DNA of 13,833 nt. Source: UBA1275 sp038124025. GTDB lineage: Bacteria > Bacteroidota > Rhodothermia > Balneolales > Balneolaceae. A program made the translations under genes and the position numbers. Positions 1 through 7,030 of this stretch are shown in pieces (the stretch's first letter is position 1; each line of letters starts with the position of its first letter). The stretch lies in the NCBI GenBank assembly GCA_038124025.1, contig JAYPBC010000042.1, forward strand, positions 1 through 13,833, given 5' to 3'. Below the pieces are notes generated by a model. That model saw nothing but the letters and a program-made list of their open reading frames with translations, was not told the DNA's origin and made no database searches.

Positions 1-1
1 A

Positions 2-97
2 TTTCAAATAAATATCAATAATATACCAGAACACACTAATGATTCTTCAGGCTATACAGGCGATGGGGGAGTAGGTTTTGCAGGCGGTGATGTATAG
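2..97 (+). CDS. 3' end of an unknown Gly-rich protein (partial)
   Basis: The second forward frame is open from the window edge to a TAG at 95-97 and gives 31 residues. The tail is rich in Gly, Asp and Ser (it ends GDGGVGFAGGDV), a composition seen at the C-termini of some membrane or secreted proteins. There is no start in the window and no domain can be assigned. An open stretch this short could arise by chance, so the call rests mainly on composition and on the lack of any other gene in 1-143. Confidence 0.3.
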   Translation, partial: FQININNIPEHTNDSSGYTGDGGVGFAGGDV

Positions 98-143
98 CAT
101 AAGAGTAAAAAATCTATTGAGAGAGGTATTTTTGAGGAATTTT

Positions 144-356
144 TTAAGGTAATATGAATAAGTCTTCAACTTTGCATTGTAATGTTTTAGCTATTCTGAG
201 AGCCAATACAGTCGAAGGGACATAAACGCCATTTTCAATAGCATTTATACTTTTTCTTGAAACATTAGCAGAGACTGATAATTCTTGCTGAGTTAAGCCA
301 GCAGATTTTCTTAACGTTTCAAGATTATTCAATAATTTTTTGTGGTTCTTTCCCAA
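144..356 (-). CDS. Small Cro/CI (XRE)-family transcriptional regulator
   Basis: The product is 70 residues and is almost entirely one HTH_3 domain. Residues 12-66 carry the five-helix pattern LRKSAGLTQQELS, then VSRKSINAIENG in the recognition helix, then YVPSTVLALRIAKTL and the closing VEDLFIL. This is the compact YgzD-like type often found beside a small membrane protein. The start is TTG at 354-356, because no ATG or GTG exists in frame; a GAAGAAG stretch lies about 8 bases upstream, inside the end of the preceding gene. Only two bases separate it from the stop of the membrane-protein gene, so the two are almost certainly co-transcribed and translationally coupled. Inference: it autoregulates through the inverted repeat at 776-827 and may also act on the divergent transporter operon. 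Confidence 0.85.
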   Translation of the reverse strand: MGKNHKKLLNNLETLRKSAGLTQQELSVSANVSRKSINAIENGVYVPSTVLALRIAKTLQCKVEDLFILP

Positions 357-358
357 AT

Positions 359-754
359 TTATACTTCTTCAAATTTTTCAACAGCATTTGTGAGCTCTGA
401 ACCGGTATTTGGATAAAGGTATCCAGCAATTATTTGACCTATACCGATCATTGCAACTAAAGCTCCGACACCCTCTAATAGTCTTCCAATGTAAATATAC
501 CCTAGAATGTAGAGTCCAGCACCCACAAACAGTGTAATGACACCACCTCTTCGATAATCAAGTGGCTCTTTTTTTCTATCCTCAAAAATCCTTAGTAACT
601 CTTCTAACTTTCTAGGGTTATTTAGGTGTTTTGATATTTCAATTATAGCTTCTCTTTTTCCTTTTTCTTCAAGATATAGCCAAATGAAAACTACTGAGAC
701 AATTATAAATGCCGTTAACATTCCTGAAATGGGAATAACGATGTTTTGATCCAT
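359..754 (-). CDS. Small three-TM membrane protein partnered with the XRE regulator
   Basis: The protein has 131 residues. A hydrophobic N-terminal segment at about 8-28 is followed by a charged cytoplasmic-type stretch (about 29-69, rich in Lys, Glu and Arg). Two further membrane helices lie at about 70-88 and 94-114, followed by a short acidic tail. The plan (one helix, charged linker with Leu-rich helix, RRGG, two helices) resembles the DUF6249-type membrane proteins of Bacteroidota, but I cannot confirm the family by eye. ATG at 752-754 is used; its ribosome site is poor. It is the first gene of a two-gene minus-strand unit ending in the XRE regulator. Inference: it may sense or modulate the regulator at the membrane. 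No enzymatic motif is visible. Confidence 0.7.
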   Translation of the reverse strand: MDQNIVIPISGMLTAFIIVSVVFIWLYLEEKGKREAIIEISKHLNNPRKLEELLRIFEDRKKEPLDYRRGGVITLFVGAGLYILGYIYIGRLLEGVGALVAMIGIGQIIAGYLYPNTGSELTNAVEKFEEV

Positions 755-775
755 TATGCATAGATTTAAAAATTA

Positions 776-827
776 AAATGTAACGTAAAGGTAACATGCT
801 TGATAAAGAGAAGCAAACGTTACATTT
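776..827 (-). promoter_or_regulatory. Candidate promoter bracketed by an 11-bp perfect inverted repeat (operator)
   Basis: AAATGTAACGT (776-786) and ACGTTACATTT (817-827) are perfect reverse complements separated by 30 bp. A third GTAAC lies between them at 791-795. On the minus strand, TTTG (complement of 814-817), a 20-base spacer and TACCTTTA (complement of 786-793) match the Bacteroidota TTTG-N19/20-TAnnTTTG promoter at all but the last base. The arms thus sit directly on either side of the promoter core, about 41 bp apart, near four helical turns. There is no T tract and the loop is long, so a terminator is unlikely. Inference: operator of the adjacent XRE regulator. Confidence 0.45.
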
Positions 828-927
828 CAGAGTTTTATATCCTATTTATTTTATGTATTTCAATTTAAATTTCATTCTTTAGCTTTATTTGAATAATCTG
901 AAATTGAACTTCACGTAAAGTAAAATC

Positions 928-2226
928 ATTAATAAGCAAAAAAATATCGGATTTTGGTCTAGTACCTCTCTTGTTGTAGGTAACATGGTTGGTTCGGGCA
1001 TATTTTTACTTCCAGCCACATTAGCATTGTATGGTAGCATTAGCTTAATTGGGTGGATTATTGCATCTATAGGTGCCATTCTATTGGCAATAGTTTTTGG
1101 TAATCTAGGTAAAGTGGCACCCGATATTACAGGGGGTCCGTATGCATACACAAAACTTGGATTAGGTATATTTCCTGGATACTTAGTTGCCTGGGGATAT
1201 TGGGTATCCATTTGGTGTACCAATGCTGCTATTGCAGTTGCCTTAGTAGGGTATTTAGAAGTGTTCTTCCCTTTTCTGAATGATACTACTTATGCAATAG
1301 TAACAGGTTTAGCAGTTATATGGTTATTTACTTGGATCAATTCAAAGCCACTTAAAACGGTCGCTTTGGTGCAGATCGTTACCACTGTATTAAAAGTTAC
1401 GCCCATATTTCTAATTGCCATATTTGGTTACTTCTACATCGATTCAGGTAATTTTAAAGTACCTAATTTAAGTGGAGAATCTGATTTTAGTTCAATTACT
1501 ATCACAACAACAGCGACTTTATTTGCTTTTTTAGGTATGGAAAGTGCAACTATTACAAGTTCTAAAATTGAAAATGCCCAGAAAACAATCAGAAATTCTA
1601 CAATTGCAGGGACTTTTTTCACCATAGTAATTTATATCACAAGTTCAGTGGTGATAATGGGAATTATACCTCAAGGAGACCTTGTGAATTCAAACGCTCC
1701 TTTTGCAGACGCTGCAGCTTTATTTTGGGGTGATTTAGCAAAATACATTGTTGCAGGAGGTGCGGTTATAGCAACATTAGGAGCTCTAAATGGATGGATA
1801 CTTATTCAAGGGCAGGTACCTATGGCTGCAGCAAATGACAATTTGTTCCCAAAATTGTTTGGTAAAACAAATAATAATGATTCACCGATCATTGGAATCA
1901 TTTTATCAAGTAGTTTAGCTTCCTTAGTTATGGGGTTAAATTTTTCCGACGGTTTGGTTCAAGCATTTACTTTTATGATGAACTTGTCTACTCTGTCAGT
2001 TTTAACTCCGTATCTGCTGTCATCCATAAGTTTGATAGTTTTACTCAAATCAATGCAGAATAATTATTTAAAAGAAGAAATTATATCATATTTAGCTATA
2101 ATATTTTGTGTATGGGTCATATTTGGAAGTGGGATAAAAGTAGTTTTATGGGGATTATTTCTATTGATTTTAGGTATTCCATTATATTTTTTACTTAACA
2201 ATGAAAAAAATCAAAACACTGGATGA
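928..2226 (+). CDS. APC-superfamily amino acid/amine transporter, AdiC-like
   Basis: This is an inner-membrane permease of the basic amino acid/polyamine antiporter branch. The match to AdiC runs throughout: GNMVGSGIFLLP in TM1, GGPYAYTKLG, a SIWCTNAAIAV helix, LGMESAT in TM6, IMGIIP, GWILIQGQ, and AAANDNLFP near TM8. Counting from 928, N19, S23, N99, E204 and W290 line up with AdiC N22, S26, N101, E208 and W293. F199 replaces AdiC Trp202, which stacks on arginine, so the substrate probably differs. About 12 helices fit the roughly 430-residue length. Start problem: the first ATG (985) falls inside TM1 and would remove N19. The homologous frame continues upstream to the TAA at 916-918 with no ATG, GTG or TTG. 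ATT at 928 is therefore my provisional start; 985 is the first standard codon. The gene overlaps the Rieske gene by ATGA (2223-2226). Confidence 0.85.
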   Translation: MNKQKNIGFWSSTSLVVGNMVGSGIFLLPATLALYGSISLIGWIIASIGAILLAIVFGNLGKVAPDITGGPYAYTKLGLGIFPGYLVAWGYWVSIWCTNAAIAVALVGYLEVFFPFLNDTTYAIVTGLAVIWLFTWINSKPLKTVALVQIVTTVLKVTPIFLIAIFGYFYIDSGNFKVPNLSGESDFSSITITTTATLFAFLGMESATITSSKIENAQKTIRNSTIAGTFFTIVIYITSSVVIMGIIPQGDLVNSNAPFADAAALFWGDLAKYIVAGGAVIATLGALNGWILIQGQVPMAAANDNLFPKLFGKTNNNDSPIIGIILSSSLASLVMGLNFSDGLVQAFTFMMNLSTLSVLTPYLLSSISLIVLLKSMQNNYLKEEIISYLAIIFCVWVIFGSGIKVVLWGLFLLILGIPLYFLLNNEKNQNTG

Positions 2227-3311
2227 GTAAATTTTACATTGACCAAGATATTACCAAGGCAGAAAGTCTACCCGCTGAATTTTATAGGGATGAAACTGTT
2301 TTTAATAGGATTAAAGAAAATATATTCGAGAAAACATGGCAGTGGATCGGTGATTCAAACACACTAGTACCTCTGTCGAATCACGTTTACCCATTCACTT
2401 ATATTGAAAATTTTATAATGGAACCCATGGTACTGGTCCGAAATAATCTCGATCAGATACATTGTTTTTCTAATGTTTGTACTCATAGAGGGAATCTGAT
2501 TGCACATAATCCTGGAAAAAATAGAATCCTAAAATGTATGTATCATGGCCGTCAATTTAATCTAGATGGCTCTTTTAAAAGTATGCCTGAATTTGAAGAG
2601 GCCGTCAATTTCCCAAGACCTTGTGATCATCTACATCAGTTCTCATTGCGCGACTGGGCTACACATCTTTTCGTTGCACTAGACCCAATTTATGACTTTT
2701 CTGAAGTCATAAATAAAATGCAGGAAAGAGTTGGGTTTTTACCACTGAATGAATTTAAGTTGGATATAAGTAGAAATAAAGATTATTTAATCAATTGTCA
2801 TTGGGCTTTATACTGTGATAACTATTTAGAAGGATTCCATATTCCATTTGTACATGATGATCTAAACACAGTCTTAGATTATGGAACATATAAAACTGAG
2901 CTCTATGAGCACTTTAATTTACAAATTGGATATTCTAAAGGCGCTGAGGAAGTTTTTGATTTACCCAAAAGACATCCTGATTATGGAAAAAATGTAGCGG
3001 CATACTACTATTGGATTTTTCCAAATATGATGTTCAATTTTTATCCGTGGGGCTTATCTATTAACATTGTTAAGCCAATAAATAAAGATAAAACTAAGGT
3101 TTCTTTTATTACCTATGTATATGATGAAAGTAAATTAGACTCTGGTGCAGGAGCTCTGTTAGATAAGGTAGAGAGGGAAGATGAATTTGTAGTTGAAGGC
3201 GTTCATTTGGGTTTGCAATCTAAATTCTATGAAAGAGGTAGATTTTCACCAACACGGGAAAAAGGAGTTCATCATTTTCACTCACTGTTAGCAAAATATT
3301 CAGATAAGTAG
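2223..3311 (+). CDS. Rieske non-heme iron oxygenase, alpha subunit (choline/carnitine/betaine monooxygenase-like)
   Basis: The protein has 362 residues, a normal length for this family. An N-terminal Rieske domain (about 40-150) holds the [2Fe-2S] ligands C86 and H88 (CTHRG) and C105 and H108 (CMYHG). A C-terminal catalytic domain carries CDNYLEGFHIPFVH, with non-heme iron ligands H206 and H211; the third ligand is probably D320 in the REDEF segment. E203, three residues before H206, occupies the place of the bridging glutamate reported for carnitine monooxygenase CntA; most aromatic-ring dioxygenases have Asp there. This points to N-demethylation or C-N cleavage of a quaternary amine, not arene hydroxylation, but the substrate is unknown. 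No reductase or ferredoxin gene is in the window, so electrons must come from elsewhere. The ATG overlaps the transporter stop (ATGA), implying coupled translation. It converges on endonuclease III with a 12-bp gap. Confidence 0.88.
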   Translation: MSKFYIDQDITKAESLPAEFYRDETVFNRIKENIFEKTWQWIGDSNTLVPLSNHVYPFTYIENFIMEPMVLVRNNLDQIHCFSNVCTHRGNLIAHNPGKNRILKCMYHGRQFNLDGSFKSMPEFEEAVNFPRPCDHLHQFSLRDWATHLFVALDPIYDFSEVINKMQERVGFLPLNEFKLDISRNKDYLINCHWALYCDNYLEGFHIPFVHDDLNTVLDYGTYKTELYEHFNLQIGYSKGAEEVFDLPKRHPDYGKNVAAYYYWIFPNMMFNFYPWGLSINIVKPINKDKTKVSFITYVYDESKLDSGAGALLDKVEREDEFVVEGVHLGLQSKFYERGRFSPTREKGVHHFHSLLAKYSDK

Positions 3312-3323
3312 TAGTTGATTGGC

Positions 3324-4046
3324 TTAGCCTGATTCACGGATTTTATGACACGGGCAGTAGCGTGAGTGTTGCTCGCATAATTCGTCCTTAGGTGCTTTGG
3401 AAAAGCGGGCTTTACATGGTCCACGACCGTGATGAATCATTAAATGAGATAGATCGGTCCAGCTTTCCTGAGGGAATAAGGCCATGAGATCTCGCTCAAT
3501 CTTGTCGGTGTTATTCTTTTCTCTAGTGAGTCCAAATCGATACGAGAATCGTTTAACATGCGTATCTACCACCACTCCAGCATTAATGTTAAAGGCATTT
3601 CCTAGTACTACATTTGCTGTTTTGCGGGCTGCACCTCGAAGACTCAGTAAATCATCCATATTTTGAGGCACTTCCCCATTAAACTCAGTAACAATTCGCT
3701 GAGAAGCTTCTTTGAGTGACTTTGCTTTGTTTCGGTAAAAGCCGGTGGTTTTAACTAGTTTTTCCAGCTCCTCTAGTGGAGCTTGGGCCATGAGTTCTGG
3801 AGTCGGATAACTCTCAAACAAATCTGGAGTCACCATATTTACCCTGATATCGGTACATTGAGCACTTAAAATGGTAGCCATTAGCAACTCAAATGCATTC
3901 CTATGGTCTAATTCGCAGTGCGGATTGGGGTATTTGGAATAGAGTATCCGAAGAATTTCAGCCGCTCGCTCTTTTTGCTTCTTCGACTTGCGAGGCAGCT
4001 TAGGTCCTTTTCTTGTTGATGAATTTCTGGTTGATGAATTTTTCAT
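3324..4046 (-). CDS. nth: Endonuclease III (DNA glycosylase/AP lyase)
   Basis: This base-excision-repair enzyme removes oxidised pyrimidines and cleaves at the abasic site. The HhH-GPD core is clear: LLMATILSAQCTD (54-66), the hairpin LRGAARKTANVVLG (136-149) with catalytic K142, and VVVDTHVKR (158-166) with catalytic D161. The hairpin reads LRGAARKTA against the usual LPGVGRKTA. At the C-terminus the [4Fe-4S] cysteines are oddly spaced: C211, C224, C231 and C233 (C-X12-C-X6-C-X-C) instead of C-X6-C-X2-C-X5-C, so cluster binding is doubtful. The first about 25 residues are a basic extension with a tandem NSSTR repeat. The gene follows the SDR gene by 24 bp on the same strand and is probably co-transcribed with it. 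Confidence 0.93.
   Translation of the reverse strand: MKNSSTRNSSTRKGPKLPRKSKKQKERAAEILRILYSKYPNPHCELDHRNAFELLMATILSAQCTDIRVNMVTPDLFESYPTPELMAQAPLEELEKLVKTTGFYRNKAKSLKEASQRIVTEFNGEVPQNMDDLLSLRGAARKTANVVLGNAFNINAGVVVDTHVKRFSYRFGLTREKNNTDKIERDLMALFPQESWTDLSHLMIHHGRGPCKARFSKAPKDELCEQHSRYCPCHKIRESG
4011..4040 (-). repeat. 15-bp tandem duplication in the 5' end of nth
   Basis: TCTTGTTGATGAATT (4011-4025) is followed directly by TCTGGTTGATGAATT (4026-4040), a 14 of 15 match. The repeat is in frame and encodes two copies of NSSTR just after the start Met. It looks like a slippage duplication in a non-essential N-terminal tail. An ATG-start alternative inside the tail is not available. Confidence 0.8.
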
Positions 4047-4070
4047 ATAACCAAAATAAACAATCCTAAG

Positions 4071-5093
4071 CTATTTTTTTACGGGTATGAGCCCCTCAAT
4101 GAAGGTGGCGGTATCTTTCATACTTTGTTCAAAGGGTATGGGTTCCCAATTAAACACTTCTTTGGTTGCCGAGTTGTCGGCGGATATCTTCATATCTAAA
4201 AAGCCTAACATACCCGCTGCTTCACGGTCAAAAAAGGATAAAAATTTCAGCAAAATATTAGGGGCGAGTCGTGTACTGGGGCCTGTATAACCTAGTTTAT
4301 TGAGCATTGTTCCAATTTCCTGAAAACTTATGGGTTTTGATTCAGCGGCTATAAATCGCTGATTGGCTGCTTTTTCCTCTTTCAACGCAGCTACATGTAA
4401 TTTGGCAACATCGCGTACATCAACCATGGGGAAAGCAACATTAGGTATCATGGGCATTTTCCCTTGAAGCATTTGGGAGGCCATACTCATGGATGCACCT
4501 GACAGGTTTTGCCCAATGGCCGGCCCAAAAACGCCACCAGGATTAATACTTACGAGTTCAGGTACTTTATCTGCTTCATGATCTTTGATAAAATTCCACG
4601 CAGCTTGTTCAGCTAAGGTTTTACTTTTGGAATAGGTACTTAAGTTCTTTGCTTGAAGATCGGTCCATTGAGTGGGTGTGATCGTCCCCTCTTTTCGGCC
4701 ACCCATGATGGCAACAGTCGAACTGGTTAACACCACTCGCTTTACTCCATTGTTTTTGGCTGCTCGCATTGCTCGCAAAGTACCATTTACAGCTGGTTTA
4801 ATGACCTCAGCCTCATGTTTTGGATTGGCTATTGGGAAAGGGGAGGCGGTATGCATAAGATAGTCACACCCATTCATCGCATCATCCCATCCATCATCTT
4901 TCATGAGATCCAGTTCTACAAAACTTAGATTGGATGTTTCTACTCCAGCACCATTTAAACTCCGCAGCACTTCAGCTTCTTTAGTACGCGATCGAATAGA
5001 GCCAGTAACACGGTACCCACTTTCTAGTAGTTGTTTGGCGCAATGCAGCCCTATATACCCAGATATACCGGTTAGGAGTACTTTTTCAGACAT
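4071..5093 (-). CDS. Extended SDR, NADPH-dependent aldehyde/ketone reductase (dihydroflavonol-4-reductase-like)
   Basis: The protein has 340 residues, typical of extended SDRs. The Rossmann motif TGISGYIG (8-15) lies at the N-terminus, and SIRSR (32-36) has the Arg residues that usually favour NADPH. VLTSSTVA (121-128) supplies the active-site Ser/Thr. Catalytic Y154 and K158 are in YSKSK. NPGGVFGP and the FPMVDVRDVA segment are typical of the dihydroflavonol reductase/cinnamoyl-CoA reductase/yeast Gre2 branch, commonly annotated as aldehyde reductase. The substrate cannot be deduced. It is divergent from an HxlR-type regulator across a 141-bp gap with a palindrome, a common arrangement for a reductase controlled by a carbonyl- or quinone-responsive regulator. 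Endonuclease III follows 24 bp downstream. Confidence 0.88.
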   Translation of the reverse strand: MSEKVLLTGISGYIGLHCAKQLLESGYRVTGSIRSRTKEAEVLRSLNGAGVETSNLSFVELDLMKDDGWDDAMNGCDYLMHTASPFPIANPKHEAEVIKPAVNGTLRAMRAAKNNGVKRVVLTSSTVAIMGGRKEGTITPTQWTDLQAKNLSTYSKSKTLAEQAAWNFIKDHEADKVPELVSINPGGVFGPAIGQNLSGASMSMASQMLQGKMPMIPNVAFPMVDVRDVAKLHVAALKEEKAANQRFIAAESKPISFQEIGTMLNKLGYTGPSTRLAPNILLKFLSFFDREAAGMLGFLDMKISADNSATKEVFNWEPIPFEQSMKDTATFIEGLIPVKK

Positions 5094-5131
5094 AATAATT
5101 GATAATCAGTGAAGTGATGGATTGGTAATAT

Positions 5132-5150
5132 TACTTTCAAAATGAAAGTA
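5132..5150. promoter_or_regulatory. Palindromic candidate operator for the HxlR-family regulator
   Basis: TACTTTC-AAAAT-GAAAGTA is a perfect 7-bp inverted repeat with a 5-bp centre, 39 bp upstream of the SDR start. Its shape suits a winged-helix dimer such as HxlR. A second element lies nearer the regulator gene: GTATAAGTT occurs at 5185-5193 and again at 5207-5215, 22 bp apart (about two helical turns). The two elements could serve the two divergent promoters. Binding by this regulator is inferred from position only. Confidence 0.5.
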
Positions 5151-5234
5151 GTTACAAAATCAGGAATTAACTATTAATTCACAAGTATAAGTTTTACTTT
5201 TATTTGGTATAAGTTATTTGTGTGTTGTGATAAT

Positions 5235-5687
5235 ATGGAAAAGATTGAAAATTTATTCAGGTGTACGTGTCCGGTTACTTCAGCGGTAGATATAGTTGGA
5301 GACAGGTGGACTTTGGTTATAATCAAGCTCATGCTTATTCAACATTGCCATACATTTAAAGATATATCCGAATCAGAAGAAGGAATCGCTCCAAACATTT
5401 TATCTTCTCGCTTAAAAACCATGCTAAGCTTAGACCTAATCACCAAAACTCATCCACCTGGTAACAAAAAAGTGAATATATATCACCTCACTGATAAAGG
5501 CTTATCCTTAAGTCCGATTATATACGATTTAATGGCATGGAGCGACACCTATCTTAGAGATGATCATACAACTATGATCTTTAGGGCAGAAATCCAACAT
5601 TCAGAAGACTCACGAGTGGAAAGTATTCTTGAGATGCAACAGCAATATCAAGAATCGGTAGCATCAGTGCTGCCAGATGATCACTAA
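5235..5687 (+). CDS. HxlR-family winged-helix transcriptional regulator
   Basis: The protein is 150 residues from the ATG at 5235. The HxlR pattern is unmistakable: CPVTSAVDIVGDRWTLVIIKLML at the start of the domain, PNILSSRLKTMLSLDLI in the recognition helix region, NIYHLTDKGLSLSPII in the wing, and an AWSDTYLR end. Cys residues lie at about positions 10 and 12 of the N-terminal arm; the Cys of the CP motif is the redox or electrophile sensor in studied members such as YodB and HypR. A GTG at 5220 would add five residues (MCCDN), but the ATG gives the usual arm length and is preferred. It is divergent from the SDR reductase and 56 bp upstream of the MFS gene, probably in one operon with it. 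Inference: it represses both the reductase and the transporter until a reactive compound appears. Confidence 0.9.
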   Translation: MEKIENLFRCTCPVTSAVDIVGDRWTLVIIKLMLIQHCHTFKDISESEEGIAPNILSSRLKTMLSLDLITKTHPPGNKKVNIYHLTDKGLSLSPIIYDLMAWSDTYLRDDHTTMIFRAEIQHSEDSRVESILEMQQQYQESVASVLPDDH

Positions 5688-5743
5688 ATTTAAGATTTTG
5701 TTTAGCAACATTGTGAATTTGTTCATGTCAAAACATACCCACT

Positions 5744-7030
5744 ATGACGAATTCTAAGCTACTCAACACTAGCTTTACTCGTTATCTGTCTTTGGTTTTG
5801 CTCATGCTATTGTACGTGAATAGCTTCGTAGATCGTCAGATTATAGCGGTATTAGGAGAATCTATTCGACAAGATTTAGGATTAAGTTTTACCGATTTAG
5901 GGTGGTTATATGGCCCGAGTTTTAGTTGGGTTTATGCGATTATGGGCTTAATTATGGGACGTTTAGCAGACAAAATGTCTCGGGTTCGTATCATTTTAAC
6001 AGGCGCCATAATGTGGAGTATGGCCACACTTGCGAGTGGATGGGCATCTTCTTTGGGTTTTCTCATAGCCATGCGTATGGCACTCGGACTTAGTCAAGCA
6101 GCCTTAAGCCCGGCGGTATATTCGCTGCTTGCCGATCTTTTCCCACAAGAACGTAGGGCAACTGTTTTTTCTGCTTATGCGTCGGCTATTTTTGTGGGGG
6201 TAGGTCTGTCGTTTCTGGTGGGAGGTTCGGTGGCACAAGCCTATGATTGGCGTTTTTCACTGCAAGTAGTAGGTGCATCTGGATTTCTATTAGTTGGACT
6301 TTCTTTTTTTTCTTTAGCCGAGCCAAGACAAATACAATCTATCTCCAATGGAGATGATGGCCCTAAGCTGGATGATGCTTCATCGATGCGTGGTGAAGAG
6401 TCAGTTTGGCAGCAGATTAGGGGTTTGTTAGCTAAACCAGCGTTACGATACCATTTGCTGGGCTTTGGTTTGCTTGCAATGAGTGGCTACACCATTCTGG
6501 CCTTTATTGGAAGTATTTTTACCCAAAGTTTTAATCGACCAGATTTAGTACCCCATTATGGTTGGTTTTTGATGGCAACGGCATTAACTGTTATTTTGGC
6601 TGGCTGGATTACGGATCATTGGGCAAAACGTTTCGGCCCTAGAAATAGATTAGCTTGGGGCTGGGTATCTGGATTACTATCACTGCCTTTTTTATGGGTG
6701 GGGTTGCACACTGAAAATCCAAAGGTTGCATTTTGGATAATAGGACTCGGAAATATCATTGCATCATCGTACAATGGAGTCGCTGCTGCAACCATACAAT
6801 TCTTTGCACGTGATGATCAGCGAGGATTAGTAGGAGCGATATATTTATTTGTTGTTAGTGTAGTTGGGTTTGGTGCAGGTCCTCCACTTGCTGGATGGTT
6901 GAGTGATCACATATTCCATGGTAGTTTTGCGGTTGCCTCAGCGGTATGGAATGTCTATTTATTCTGTGGATTTGGATCTGCCATTGCTTTTTATCAAGCA
7001 CGCAAGTATTATCAGAATGATATAGTATAA
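5744..7030 (+). CDS. MFS transporter, Spinster-like
   Basis: The protein has 428 residues and about 12 predicted helices, split by a hydrophilic loop at about 193-225. The N-terminal half has the features of the Spinster/Spns and related sugar-phosphate MFS groups: YVNSFVDRQII in TM1 with the charged D30-R31 pair, GWLYGPSFSWVYAI in TM2, motif A GRLADKMSR at 72-80, and a TM4 Arg (R111, RMALGLSQAA) followed by PAVYSLLADLFPQERR. The transported compound cannot be read from sequence. Being next to an HxlR regulator and an aldehyde reductase suggests export of a toxic or signalling metabolite, but that is inference. Upstream spacing of 56 bp fits read-through from the regulator gene. A hairpin starts 5 bases after the stop. 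Confidence 0.88.
   Translation: MTNSKLLNTSFTRYLSLVLLMLLYVNSFVDRQIIAVLGESIRQDLGLSFTDLGWLYGPSFSWVYAIMGLIMGRLADKMSRVRIILTGAIMWSMATLASGWASSLGFLIAMRMALGLSQAALSPAVYSLLADLFPQERRATVFSAYASAIFVGVGLSFLVGGSVAQAYDWRFSLQVVGASGFLLVGLSFFSLAEPRQIQSISNGDDGPKLDDASSMRGEESVWQQIRGLLAKPALRYHLLGFGLLAMSGYTILAFIGSIFTQSFNRPDLVPHYGWFLMATALTVILAGWITDHWAKRFGPRNRLAWGWVSGLLSLPFLWVGLHTENPKVAFWIIGLGNIIASSYNGVAAATIQFFARDDQRGLVGAIYLFVVSVVGFGAGPPLAGWLSDHIFHGSFAVASAVWNVYLFCGFGSAIAFYQARKYYQNDIV

Noticed and set aside
885..1223. Minus-strand 112-codon ORF over the transporter start
   Set aside because: It is antisense to the conserved TM1-TM3 region of the transporter and has no domain.
5220..5234. GTG start giving five extra residues on the HxlR regulator
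   Set aside because: The ATG at 5235 gives the normal N-terminal arm, and the extra residues carry no family feature.
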